A stretch of DNA of 64,000 bases from Pseudomonas syringae (GTDB taxonomy: Bacteria > Pseudomonadota > Gammaproteobacteria > Pseudomonadales > Pseudomonadaceae): positions 62,001 through 126,000 of the forward strand of contig NZ_LGSI01000056.1 of assembly GCF_001698815.1 (NCBI RefSeq), written 5' to 3'. The notes under the pieces are model-generated. The model was not told the origin of the DNA, did no database searches, and saw only the letters and a list, made by a program, of their open reading frames with translations. Shown piece after piece: positions 1 through 7,064 of the stretch (position 1 is the first letter of the stretch; the number at the start of each line of letters is the position of its first letter). Both the position numbers and the translations under genes were made by a program.

Positions 1-460
1 CCCGAAGAGGCCGGGGCAAACGCTGAAGAACTTTCTTGGCAGACCCGACGCCTTCCCGGACAAGTCCGGTCCTACCGAACGATACCTAACTCGGTAGGAG
101 GGGACTTGTCCCGAAGAGGCCGGTGCAAACGCTGAAGATCTTCCTCGGTAGCCCGACGCCTTCCCGGACAAGTCCGGTCCTACCGAACCATACATAACCC
201 GGTAGGAGAAGACTTGTCCCCGAAGAGGCCGGTGCAAACGCTAAAGATCTTCCTCGGCAGAACCGACGCCTTCCCGGACAAGTCCGGTCCTACCGAACGA
301 TACATAACTCGGTAGGAGGGGACTTGTCCCGAAGAGGCCGGTGCAAACGCTGAAGATCTTCCTCGGTAGCCCCGACGCCTTCCCGGACAAGTCCGGTCCT
401 ACCGAACGATACCTAACTCGGTAGGAGGGGACTTGTCCCCGAAGAGGCCGGTCCAGGCGC
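1..460. repeat. Tandem array of REP-type palindromes, about 109-bp unit
   Basis: The motif gaagaggccgg recurs at 4, 113, 222, 331 and 441, giving periods of 109, 109, 109 and 110 bases: four full copies and the start of a fifth. The window opens inside the array. Each unit carries two oppositely oriented REP-like palindromes, one around ggacaagtccggtcctac and one around gtaggaggggacttgtccc, joined by a conserved linker (gcaaacgctgaagatcttcc). Copies differ by only a few bases. Similar units occur singly at 10184-10318 and, inverted, at 19611-19725. This layout matches REP doublets (REPINs) of Pseudomonas, which are mobilised in trans by REP-associated tyrosine transposases. No such transposase gene is in the window. 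Confidence 0.9.
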
Positions 461-661
461 TACATCGTTGGTGTCTGGAAATACTTCGCGAACAAGTTCG
501 CTCCAAACCGGCGTTACTTACACCTTTCATCGCCTAAATTCCTCAAACAGCCTACCGGCGTCAACCTTTTGGGAAATGTGTGGTCTAGTTATCGTTCGGA
601 CATTTGCTAAGTGCCTGTCCGTGACGTTAAATTGCCACTATAAGATGCCGAGTACGCACAC

Positions 662-976
662 ATGCGCATAGACGGACCCTCACATCGCTCCACCCCCATC
701 AAGCGCAGGCCGCAAAAGGCCCCTGCGACTGTGGAGGGTACCTTCGAAGAAGTGGACGACGACATTGAGGTTCCGCAAAAGCCTGCACAAAACGCTGCAA
801 AGTCGGGCGCCGGCGCGCAAGCAAGCTCCACCGCCAACGTTCCCGCCCGTCCGCAAGACATCATCTTCCCGCGCTCCATGAGCAGCCGCGTTGCCAATGC
901 CCTGGCCAGTTATCTGACCACCGCGAGTTTTGTCGATTGGGATCTTGAAGTCTCGGGCCTCGATCTTCACGTTTGA
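662..976 (+). CDS. Small conserved-type hypothetical protein, coupled to the DUF72 gene
   Basis: This is a 104-residue open frame whose stop codon overlaps the TTG start of the next gene (TTGA), which suggests translational coupling and that it is real. The first half is basic then acidic and low in complexity (a K/R-rich start, then EEVDDDIEV). The middle is rich in Ala and Ser, and the last 35 residues (from SMSSRVANALAS) look like a short folded amphipathic segment. I see no signal peptide, membrane segment or known motif. The Shine-Dalgarno sequence before the ATG is weak. Other frames overlap this region, so the coding call rests on the coupling and on position. I do not recognise a function. 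Confidence 0.55.
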   Translation: MRIDGPSHRSTPIKRRPQKAPATVEGTFEEVDDDIEVPQKPAQNAAKSGAGAQASSTANVPARPQDIIFPRSMSSRVANALASYLTTASFVDWDLEVSGLDLHV

Positions 977-1854
977 ACGCCGCTCGTTTGAAAAATCCGC
1001 GCCTGTATTTCCTTGGTTGCCCGTCCTGGAGTGAAAACGCCTGGCGTGATTTTTTGTATCCCGAAGATGCCCGTCCCAATGAAATGCTCGGCCTGTACTC
1101 GCAGGTTTTCAACGCCGTAGAAGGCAACACCACGTTCTATGCGCGTCCCAAGCCTGAAACAGTTCAGCGCTGGGCCGAAGTCTTGCCGGAGCACTTTCGT
1201 TTTACCGCCAAATTCCCCGGCGACATCAGCCATAACGGCGATTTGCGCCTGCAATTGCATGCCGCAGAGGATTTCATCCGGCTGATGGCGCCGCTGGGCC
1301 AGCGCGTTGCGCCGCTCTGGCTGCAGCTCGCGGCAAGCTTCACTCCGCTGCGGCTGGGTGAACTGGCCACCTTCATCGATGAGCTGCAATGCCCGCTCGC
1401 CGTGGAAGTGCGCAACCACGCCTTTTTCGACAAGGGCGAAGACGAGCGCATGCTCAATCGCCTGCTGCTGGATCGCGGCGTGGAGCGCATTTGCCTAGAC
1501 TCGCGGCCACTGTTCAGCTGCGTGTCCACGGACCCTGCTGTGCTGCATGCGCAGTCGAAAAAGCCCAAGGTGCCACCTCGACCGGCGGCTCTGACTCAAT
1601 TTCCCCAAGTGCGCTTCATTGGTCATCCTTTGCTGGAGGCGAACGACTCGTTTCTGCAGCAGTGGGTCGAAAAAGTCGCAGGCTGGATCGAAGAAGGGCG
1701 CACGCCTTACGTGTTCCTGCACACTCCGGACAATATCCAGGCCCCGCTGCTGGCCCAGCGCTTTCATCAACTGTTAATGATCCGCCTGCCAGGTTTGCCA
1801 AGCTTGCCGGAACTGGATCGCGCACCTCCCGTGGAGCAACTGGGCTTGCTCTGA
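973..1854 (+). CDS. DUF72 family protein (YecE-like TIM-barrel protein)
   Basis: The protein has 293 residues. Its N-terminus (YFLGCPSWSENAWRDFLYP) matches the opening strand and loop of DUF72 proteins, followed by the family's NTTFYARP and RFTAKFP segments and a late VFLHTPDN segment. DUF72 proteins are predicted TIM barrels of unknown biochemical activity. The start is TTG at 973, overlapping the upstream stop. The next in-frame ATG (1081) would remove the conserved first strand, so the TTG is preferred. No signal peptide is visible, so it is probably cytoplasmic. It likely shares a transcript with the small gene before it and perhaps with the enzyme gene 57 bases downstream. Confidence 0.85.
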   Translation: MNAARLKNPRLYFLGCPSWSENAWRDFLYPEDARPNEMLGLYSQVFNAVEGNTTFYARPKPETVQRWAEVLPEHFRFTAKFPGDISHNGDLRLQLHAAEDFIRLMAPLGQRVAPLWLQLAASFTPLRLGELATFIDELQCPLAVEVRNHAFFDKGEDERMLNRLLLDRGVERICLDSRPLFSCVSTDPAVLHAQSKKPKVPPRPAALTQFPQVRFIGHPLLEANDSFLQQWVEKVAGWIEEGRTPYVFLHTPDNIQAPLLAQRFHQLLMIRLPGLPSLPELDRAPPVEQLGLL

Positions 1855-1911
1855 GGTCTGAAGTTGTGGGCTTATAGCAGCCCACACCAATGACCTGAGC
1901 AGGACTCGCCC

Positions 1912-2745
1912 ATGGATGCCCGTCAATTGCTACGCGCCCAGACCTTCCAAGCCATGCACGAGCGCGACAGCGCTTTTGTGATCCCTAATCCGTGGGACGC
2001 AGGTTCCGCGAAGTTGCTGGCATCCATGGGCTTCGAATGCCTGGCAACCACCAGCGCAGGCTTGGCCTTTGCCTTGGGCCGCGCCGATGCCGAAGGCGCG
2101 ATCAGCCGCGATGAAGCCTTGGAAAACATCCGCGCCATTGTTGCCGCGACCGATCTGCCCGTGGCCGCCGACCTGGAAAACTGTTTTGCCGACAGCCCCG
2201 AAGGCTGCGCCGAAACTCTGCTCAAAGCCGCGCAAACCGGTATTGTCGGCGGCTCGATCGAAGACGCCAGCGGCAATCCTGACGATCCGATCTATGCGTT
2301 TGACCTGGCCGTCGAACGGGTCAGAGCCGCCGTCGCAGCGGCCCGCAGTTTGCCGTTTCCGTTCCTGCTGACTGCGCGTGCGGAAAATCTTCTCAATGGC
2401 CGGATGGATTTCGCTGACACACTGCGGCGGCTTGAAGCCTACGCCGATGCCGGGGCCGACGTGCTGTACGCGCCGGGCCTGCGCACCCGTGAGCAAGTCA
2501 TCGCGGTGGTGCAGGCTGTGGCGCCGCGCCCGGTGAACGTGTTGATGGGCTTGAATGGCGTGAACCTCAGCGTCCAGCAACTCAGCGAGTGCGGGGTGCG
2601 GCGCATCAGCGTCGGTTCATCCCTGGCGCGTGCGGCGTTCGGCGGGCTGTATCGCGCCGCCGAAGAAATCCGCGCCCAAGGCACCTTCACCTATGCCGAG
2701 CAGGCGCTGCCCTTCGATCAACTCAACGCATTGTTCAAACCCTGA
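1912..2745 (+). CDS. Isocitrate lyase / PEP mutase superfamily enzyme
   Basis: This 277-residue protein belongs to the PEP mutase branch of the isocitrate lyase superfamily (COG2513 type), an alpha/beta barrel acting on alpha-oxo acids with Mg2+. Near the start it has IPNPWDAGSAKLLASMGF and TTSAGLAFALG, then the metal-binding region VAADLENCF and SIEDASGNP, and TARAENLLNG further on. The KKCGH motif of true isocitrate lyases is absent, so glyoxylate-cycle activity is unlikely. Relatives cleave or rearrange C-C or P-C bonds (oxaloacetate decarboxylase, phosphonopyruvate hydrolase, methylisocitrate lyase), and the exact substrate cannot be read from sequence. The gene is followed after 2 bases by the extensin-like gene, implying co-transcription. 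Confidence 0.85.
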   Translation: MDARQLLRAQTFQAMHERDSAFVIPNPWDAGSAKLLASMGFECLATTSAGLAFALGRADAEGAISRDEALENIRAIVAATDLPVAADLENCFADSPEGCAETLLKAAQTGIVGGSIEDASGNPDDPIYAFDLAVERVRAAVAAARSLPFPFLLTARAENLLNGRMDFADTLRRLEAYADAGADVLYAPGLRTREQVIAVVQAVAPRPVNVLMGLNGVNLSVQQLSECGVRRISVGSSLARAAFGGLYRAAEEIRAQGTFTYAEQALPFDQLNALFKP

Positions 2746-2747
2746 GG

Positions 2748-3446
2748 ATGCGCGGTTCGACGGTATTTCTGGTCTTTGTGCTGCTGTGTGGCGCTGCCGT
2801 TGCGGCGCTGTGGCGGGGCTGGATCGAGGTGCCGGACATGTGGAATCCCTGGGCGCCGCTGGACATCAAGGCCGAACCGAACTTCCTGACGCCGTACAAG
2901 CTGTCGCGTCTGCAAAATGATCCGCAGCTGTGCGATCAAGCGCTCGGTAGTTCGTCGCTGCGTTTCAGTCATCAGGCCGACAGCGAGCCGTCTGCCGCCT
3001 GTCCGCTGCAAAACGTCCTGCGCGTGCAGGGCGGGGATGTGGCGTTGAGCAGCAGTTTTCTCGCCAGTTGCCGGTTGGCGGTGGCTTATGCGCTGTTCGA
3101 CGTCCACACCTTGCAACCCGCCGCCCAGGCGGTATTCGGCCAGAAAGTGGCACGGATCGATCACCTGGGCAGTTTCGCCTGCCGCAATGTGTACAGCCGC
3201 AGCGACGGTCGCCTGAGCCAGCACGCGACGGCCAATGCTCTGGACATTGCCGGCTTTCGCTTGGCGGACGGCCAGCGGATCAGTGTGCTGGGCGACTGGA
3301 AGGATACTGGCGACAAAGGCAGGTTCTTGCGTCAGGTGCGCGACGGCGCCTGCAAGAACTTCAATACGGTGTTGGGGCCGGACTACAACGCTGCCCATCG
3401 CAACCATTTCCATCTGGATATGGGCCGCTGGAGTGTTTGTCGTTAA
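2748..3446 (+). CDS. Extensin-like C-terminal domain protein
   Basis: The protein has 232 residues with an N-terminal hydrophobic segment (VFLVFVLLCGAAVAALW, residues about 5-21), so it is probably anchored in the inner membrane and faces the periplasm. The rest matches the bacterial extensin-like C-terminal family (Pfam 06904), which shares the fold of zinc D,D-peptidases. The conserved HATANALDI and HRNHFHLDMG segments carry the presumed metal ligands, and four cysteines may form disulfides. A role at peptidoglycan is inferred from fold only. ATG 2748 is chosen because it lies 2 bases after the previous stop and directly precedes the hydrophobic segment; an earlier frame extension has no support. 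It ends in a stop shared with the convergent gene. Confidence 0.85.
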   Translation: MRGSTVFLVFVLLCGAAVAALWRGWIEVPDMWNPWAPLDIKAEPNFLTPYKLSRLQNDPQLCDQALGSSSLRFSHQADSEPSAACPLQNVLRVQGGDVALSSSFLASCRLAVAYALFDVHTLQPAAQAVFGQKVARIDHLGSFACRNVYSRSDGRLSQHATANALDIAGFRLADGQRISVLGDWKDTGDKGRFLRQVRDGACKNFNTVLGPDYNAAHRNHFHLDMGRWSVCR

Positions 3447-4066
3447 GCAGCCATGCGCAGGTTTTGCAGGACGATTGGGCGTGCCCAGCCATTTTCGTAG
3501 TCAAACTGGCGCTGTTGCGCTACGACGGTGGCGTCGTCCAGCGGCAACGCAGGCTTGTCGGCCAATTCCCATTCGAACTCGGCAATCGGCAGATGCAGTG
3601 GGCGCGGCTCTGGACCAGGGCCCGGAATGACGCTGTCGTCGTAAGGATTGAGCACGGTCGGGCGAACCCAGGTGCTGTCGAACTCAAGATGGCGCTGCTG
3701 GGCAATCATTTCGCTCAGGCTGAACGGCTCGTTCGGTGGCGGCAGCAAGTCCAGTTCGAACTCGGCAATCGGCAGGAACAACGGCTCAGGCGGCTTGCGC
3801 TGCACATCGGCGACCGGGCAGGCGCGCTGTTCGACGATCTTGCCCAGGGTGCGAGCCCCGGCAATTGGTTCGCCGGTGGCGATATCAGTGACAACGGCAG
3901 CGGATTCTGCCGAGACCTCGGTGGTGTCGCCAATCTGTTCAGCCATCGCACGGGCAAATGCATCCGACCAGAGCTGGGTAACGCTACCCAATGCCCGGGA
4001 ATTACGCAGGCTGAAATCACCCGCGTGGGATAAGTAGCCTATGGATGTTTGCTGAATCTCTGACAT
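3443..4066 (-). CDS. Unknown protein with two internal LPIAEFE repeats
   Basis: I do not recognise this 207-residue protein. Counting from ATG 4066, the first 90 residues form a non-repetitive N-terminal part. Two copies of a unit of about 47 residues follow, at residues 94-140 and 155-202. Both contain LPIAEFE, then about 20 variable residues, then AQQR, an acidic-aromatic pair, a Trp, RP and VL. The linker between them is Pro/Gly rich. There is no signal peptide, membrane helix or metal motif, so it is probably cytoplasmic. An upstream ATG at 4096 would add 10 residues. The stop codon shares TTAA with the stop of the convergent extensin-like gene. It is divergent from rsmJ. Confidence 0.75.
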   Translation of the reverse strand: MSEIQQTSIGYLSHAGDFSLRNSRALGSVTQLWSDAFARAMAEQIGDTTEVSAESAAVVTDIATGEPIAGARTLGKIVEQRACPVADVQRKPPEPLFLPIAEFELDLLPPPNEPFSLSEMIAQQRHLEFDSTWVRPTVLNPYDDSVIPGPGPEPRPLHLPIAEFEWELADKPALPLDDATVVAQQRQFDYENGWARPIVLQNLRMAA

Positions 4067-4162
4067 AGCGATCAGTACACGTCTTGGGTCTGGCAAAATG
4101 CCTGATACTGGGTTATCGGCCGTTTTTGTCGATCATTAACAATTTTTGAGCGTGTGGACACA

Positions 4163-4963
4163 ATGAGTGAGCAACCAGCGGGCAGCCGCATCCGGGTCGA
4201 AGCCCTGGCAAGCAATGGACAGGAGCAGGCAGCGCAATGGGCCCAGCGCCTGGGCTTGCCGTTACAGGACGCCGAAGCTGATTTTGCCTTGCAAGTCACC
4301 GAGGACGGTTTGCAGCTGCAGCAGTTGAGCGATGACGCGCCGGGCCCGGTGCGCGTGGACTTTGTTGAAGGTGCTGTTGCCCATCGCCGCCTGTTCGGTG
4401 GCGGCAGCGGACAGATGATCGCCAAGGCGGTGGGCATTCAGCCCGGCGTGCGCCCACGGGTGCTGGACGCCACGGCCGGGCTGGGCAAAGACGCGTTCGT
4501 GCTGGCCAGTCTGGGTTGCGAGATGAGCCTGATCGAACGTCAGCCGATCATTGCTGCGTTGCTTGAAGACGGTTTGCTGCGCGGTCGGCAGGATCGCGAA
4601 GTGGGGTCGATCATTGGCCAGATGCGCTTGCTGACCGGCAATTCCATCGAGCTGATTCGCAACTGGGAAGGCGAGGCGCCGCAGGTGATCTACCTCGATC
4701 CAATGTTCCCGCACCGGGAGAAAACCGCACTGGTGAAGAAGGAAATGCGCTTGTTCCGGCCCTTGGTGGGCGACGACATGGACGCGCCCGCGCTGCTCGA
4801 AGCCGCGCTGGCCCTGGCGACCCACCGCGTGGTGGTCAAACGCCCGCGCAAAGCGCCGTGCATCGACGGGCCAAAACCGAGTTATGCGCTGGATGGCAAA
4901 TCCAGCCGTTATGACATCTATCCGAAGAAGGCGTTGAAATCCGCTGCCAAACCGGACGAATGA
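4163..4963 (+). CDS. rsmJ: 16S rRNA (guanine1516-N2)-methyltransferase RsmJ
   Basis: RsmJ uses S-adenosylmethionine to methylate N2 of G1516 in 16S rRNA. The protein has 266 residues, close to the family length. The SAM-binding motif is DATAGLGKDAFVLASLGC, followed by SLIERQP (the ribose-binding acidic strand) and the catalytic motif IYLDPMFPHREK (the NPPY-like position). VVKRPRKAP near the C-terminus is also characteristic. ATG 4163 gives the normal N-terminus; a GTG at 4154 is an alternative. The gene stands alone, divergent from the repeat-containing unknown gene and followed by repeats. Confidence 0.95.
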   Translation: MSEQPAGSRIRVEALASNGQEQAAQWAQRLGLPLQDAEADFALQVTEDGLQLQQLSDDAPGPVRVDFVEGAVAHRRLFGGGSGQMIAKAVGIQPGVRPRVLDATAGLGKDAFVLASLGCEMSLIERQPIIAALLEDGLLRGRQDREVGSIIGQMRLLTGNSIELIRNWEGEAPQVIYLDPMFPHREKTALVKKEMRLFRPLVGDDMDAPALLEAALALATHRVVVKRPRKAPCIDGPKPSYALDGKSSRYDIYPKKALKSAAKPDE

Positions 4964-4972
4964 CTACGCCTT

Positions 4973-4994
4973 TGAACTGGCCCCCCCAAAAAAA
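4973..4994. other. Insertion-sequence-like terminus (tgaactg + C7A7), copy 1
   Basis: Just after rsmJ lies tgaactgg followed by seven C and seven A. The same string, one G shorter, is at 19557-19577. The pattern TGNNCTG-Cn-An resembles the terminal inverted repeats of IS3-family elements, but no transposase or partner end is nearby. It may be a relic or a coincidence of two homopolymer runs. It directly precedes a REP cluster. Confidence 0.4.
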
Positions 4995-5005
4995 TCCCTA
5001 AACAA

Positions 5006-5248
5006 CCCGGTAGGAGGGGACTTGTCCCCGAAGATGCGTCGGCTGTCCCGGACTCTTCGGGAATGAATTCCCTCCTACGAAGATTTCGGCGATCAACTCC
5101 GGTAGGCCTGCACACACGACCTGTGTAGGACCGGATTCATCCGGGAAGACGGCATTCCGGGCGCCAGAGATGCGTCGGCCGTCCCGGACTCTTCGGGAAT
5201 GAATTCCCTCCTACGAAGATTTCGGGGATCAGATCCGGTAAGCCCGCA
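5006..5248. repeat. REP cluster with a direct duplication (period 136) reaching into the tetR 3' end
   Basis: A REP palindrome (gtaggaggggacttgtcccc) is at about 5010-5030. A block of about 80 bases starting gatgcgtcgg occurs at 5033 and again at 5169, with only a few differences. It includes the string ggactcttcgggaatgaatt. The second copy runs into the last codons of the tetR gene (5229-5248). The first copy therefore carries a decayed duplicate of that gene end, which still reads as AYR plus stop in the same relative frame. Between the copies is a further REP-like palindrome (gtaggaccggattcatccgg). Confidence 0.85.
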
Positions 5249-5864
5249 TAAACAACCCCACCACATCCCGCACATGCCTTTCGGTGCTGGCGGCGTCCGG
5301 CAGTTCGCCGCAGCCCACCAGCAAGCGGAAGTTGCAGGTGCCCTTGATCAGGCTCAGGAAGTGTTCGGCTGCGGTCCTTGCCGAGTCAAAGCGCAGCTCT
5401 CCGGTCTTTTCCAGGCGCGCCAGGAAGCGCTCCATTTCCTGAAGGATGCGCTGCGGTCCGGCCTCGAAGAAGATCTGCGACAGCGTCGGGTCCTGGGTGC
5501 CCAGCGTCACCATCAAGCGATGCAACTCAATGGACTCGGGGCTGTTGATCAGTCTGTTGAAGCTGCGCGCAATGTTCAGTAGCAGCGTCTCGACCGGCAA
5601 TTCGCTGTGTAGATCAAAAAACAATTCCGGCATCTGTTCTTCACAGCGCGCTACCACTGCCGAGGAGAACAACGTCTCTTTGTCAGTGAAATGGCTGTAG
5701 ACCGTGAGCTTGGAAACGCCCGCTTCTGCGGCGACCGCATCCATGCTGGTGCTGGCGTAACCGTTGCGCACGAACAGGTTTTTTGCCGCGTCGAGAATGG
5801 CCTGGCGCTTTGCCAGATCCTTGGGGCGGCCGGGGCCGGAGGTCGGTAATGAAGTGTCAGGCAT
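5229..5864 (-). CDS. TetR family transcriptional regulator
   Basis: This 211-residue repressor is divergently transcribed from the RND efflux operon and is its likely regulator. The N-terminal DNA-binding domain covers about residues 15-65, with helix-turn-helix residues SMDAVAAEAGVSKLTVYSHF and then TDKETLF, typical of TetR proteins. The C-terminal ligand-binding half resembles the AefR-like subgroup found beside Pseudomonas efflux operons, but I cannot assign a specific orthologue. The 94-base intergenic region holds a strong inverted repeat (5879-5921) placed to control both directions. The last seven codons lie inside a duplicated block whose second, decayed copy is 136 bases downstream of the gene. 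Confidence 0.93.
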   Translation of the reverse strand: MPDTSLPTSGPGRPKDLAKRQAILDAAKNLFVRNGYASTSMDAVAAEAGVSKLTVYSHFTDKETLFSSAVVARCEEQMPELFFDLHSELPVETLLLNIARSFNRLINSPESIELHRLMVTLGTQDPTLSQIFFEAGPQRILQEMERFLARLEKTGELRFDSARTAAEHFLSLIKGTCNFRLLVGCGELPDAASTERHVRDVVGLFMRAYRI

Positions 5865-5878
5865 ATTCGTTTTAATAA

Positions 5879-5921
5879 TGTACTGGTGAGTTTGATAATT
5901 TTTAATATACTCGCCAGTACA
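5879..5921. promoter_or_regulatory. Inverted-repeat operator between tetR and the RND operon
   Basis: The arms tgtactggtgagt (5879-5891) and actcgccagtaca (5909-5921) match as an inverted repeat at 12 of 13 positions, with an AT-rich 17-base spacer. The site lies 15 bases upstream of the tetR start and 36 bases upstream of the lipoprotein start. A dimeric TetR protein bound here would be expected to block both promoters, and the AT-rich spacer probably includes a -10 element. Its use by the adjacent regulator is inferred from position. Confidence 0.8.
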
Positions 5922-5957
5922 ATTATTCCAAGCCTCAATTGCGAAGGTGTTGTCACC

Positions 5958-7058
5958 ATGTTACGCAATGCACTCTCGGTCGTGCTGCCCATCACTCTGA
6001 TTTCGTTGCTCGCCGCTTGCGGCCAAGAGGTCGCTGCGCCGGTTTCCGTGCGTCCGGCAATGGTGGTGCAGCCGCTGCCATCATCCCAGTCCATGGACAG
6101 CTACCCCGGTGAAGTCCGGGCGCGCTTCGAGCCGGACCTGGCGTTCCGCATTCCTGGCAAAGTCAGCAAGCGCTGGGTTGAGGAGGGGCAGCGGGTCAAG
6201 GCCAATCAACCCTTGGCCGAACTGGACGCACAGGATGTTCGCCTGCAACTGGAAGCCATCCGCGCCCAGGTGGCGGCGGCCGAGGCCAACTTGCAGCTGG
6301 TTCGCTCTGAACGCGATCGCTACAAGGCCCTGATGGAGCGGCAGATGGTCAGCCGTTCGCAGTTCGATAACGCAGAAAACCTCTACCGTTCCGGCGAAGC
6401 GCGGCTCAAGCAGATCAGGGCCGAGCTGACCGTTGCTGACAACCAGACCAGCTATGCCGTGCTGCGCGCGCCGCAGGATGGCGTGGTTGCCAAGCGGCTG
6501 GTGGAAGTCGGCCAGGTGGTCGCCGCGGGGCAAACGGTATTTACCCTGGCGGCGGATGGCGAGCGTGAAGTGCTGATCGGCTTGCCGGAACAGAACTTCT
6601 CGCGTTTCAAGGTCGGCCAGCCGGTGGCGGTGGAATTGTGGACCCAGCGCGAACAACGTTTCCCGGGCCGGATTCGCGAGCTGTCACCGGCCGCCGATCC
6701 GCGCTCGCGCACCTTCGCTGCGCGCATCGCCTTTGCTGGCGGCAAGATCCCCGCCGAACTGGGGCAGAGCGCTCAGGTGTTCATCCAGGCCGAACAGGTC
6801 GTGCCGTTGGCAGTGCCGCTGTCGGCGGTGACGTCCGAGAATGGCGTGCATTACGTCTGGCGTGTCGAGGCCGGCAATACGCTGAAGCGCGTGGTGGTCA
6901 GGCTTGGGCCTTACGGGCAGGAATCGGTGCCAGTGCTCGACGGGCTGGCAGCCAGCGACTGGATCGTGGCCGCCGGTGTGCATGTGCTGCATGAGGGTGA
7001 GCAGGTACGCCCGGTGGACCGCGAGAACCGCGCGGTGAAACTGGCGGCTAAGGAGTAA
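5958..7058 (+). CDS. RND efflux periplasmic adaptor lipoprotein (membrane fusion protein)
   Basis: The protein has 366 residues. A signal peptide with lipobox LLAAC gives an acylated cysteine near residue 22, anchoring it to the inner membrane. The mature part follows the HlyD/AcrA plan: barrel-sandwich strands (RIPGKVSKRWVEEGQRVKANQPLAELD), an alpha-helical hairpin, the second half of the lipoyl domain (LRAPQDGVVAKRLVEVGQVV), and a beta-barrel. It would link the RND pump to an outer-membrane channel. ATG 5958 is chosen over an upstream in-frame start because it begins the signal peptide. The pump gene follows after 6 bases, so the two are one operon. No outer-membrane factor gene is adjacent, so the pump probably borrows one encoded elsewhere. 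Confidence 0.93.
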   Translation: MLRNALSVVLPITLISLLAACGQEVAAPVSVRPAMVVQPLPSSQSMDSYPGEVRARFEPDLAFRIPGKVSKRWVEEGQRVKANQPLAELDAQDVRLQLEAIRAQVAAAEANLQLVRSERDRYKALMERQMVSRSQFDNAENLYRSGEARLKQIRAELTVADNQTSYAVLRAPQDGVVAKRLVEVGQVVAAGQTVFTLAADGEREVLIGLPEQNFSRFKVGQPVAVELWTQREQRFPGRIRELSPAADPRSRTFAARIAFAGGKIPAELGQSAQVFIQAEQVVPLAVPLSAVTSENGVHYVWRVEAGNTLKRVVVRLGPYGQESVPVLDGLAASDWIVAAGVHVLHEGEQVRPVDRENRAVKLAAKE

Positions 7059-7064
7059 GCCCGG

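Noticed and set aside
1..460. Possible CRISPR array
   Set aside because: The repeated unit is about 109 bases with the same linker in every copy; there are no short repeats separated by unique spacers, and no cas genes are present.
468..671. A 67-codon open frame after the repeat array
   Set aside because: No ribosome-binding site, unusual composition compared with neighbours, and it overlaps the start of the better-supported frame at 662.
2589..2747. Upstream extension of the extensin-like gene
   Set aside because: The frame is open here but overlaps the end of the PEP-mutase-like gene and encodes Arg-rich, low-similarity sequence; the ATG at 2748 starts the membrane segment.
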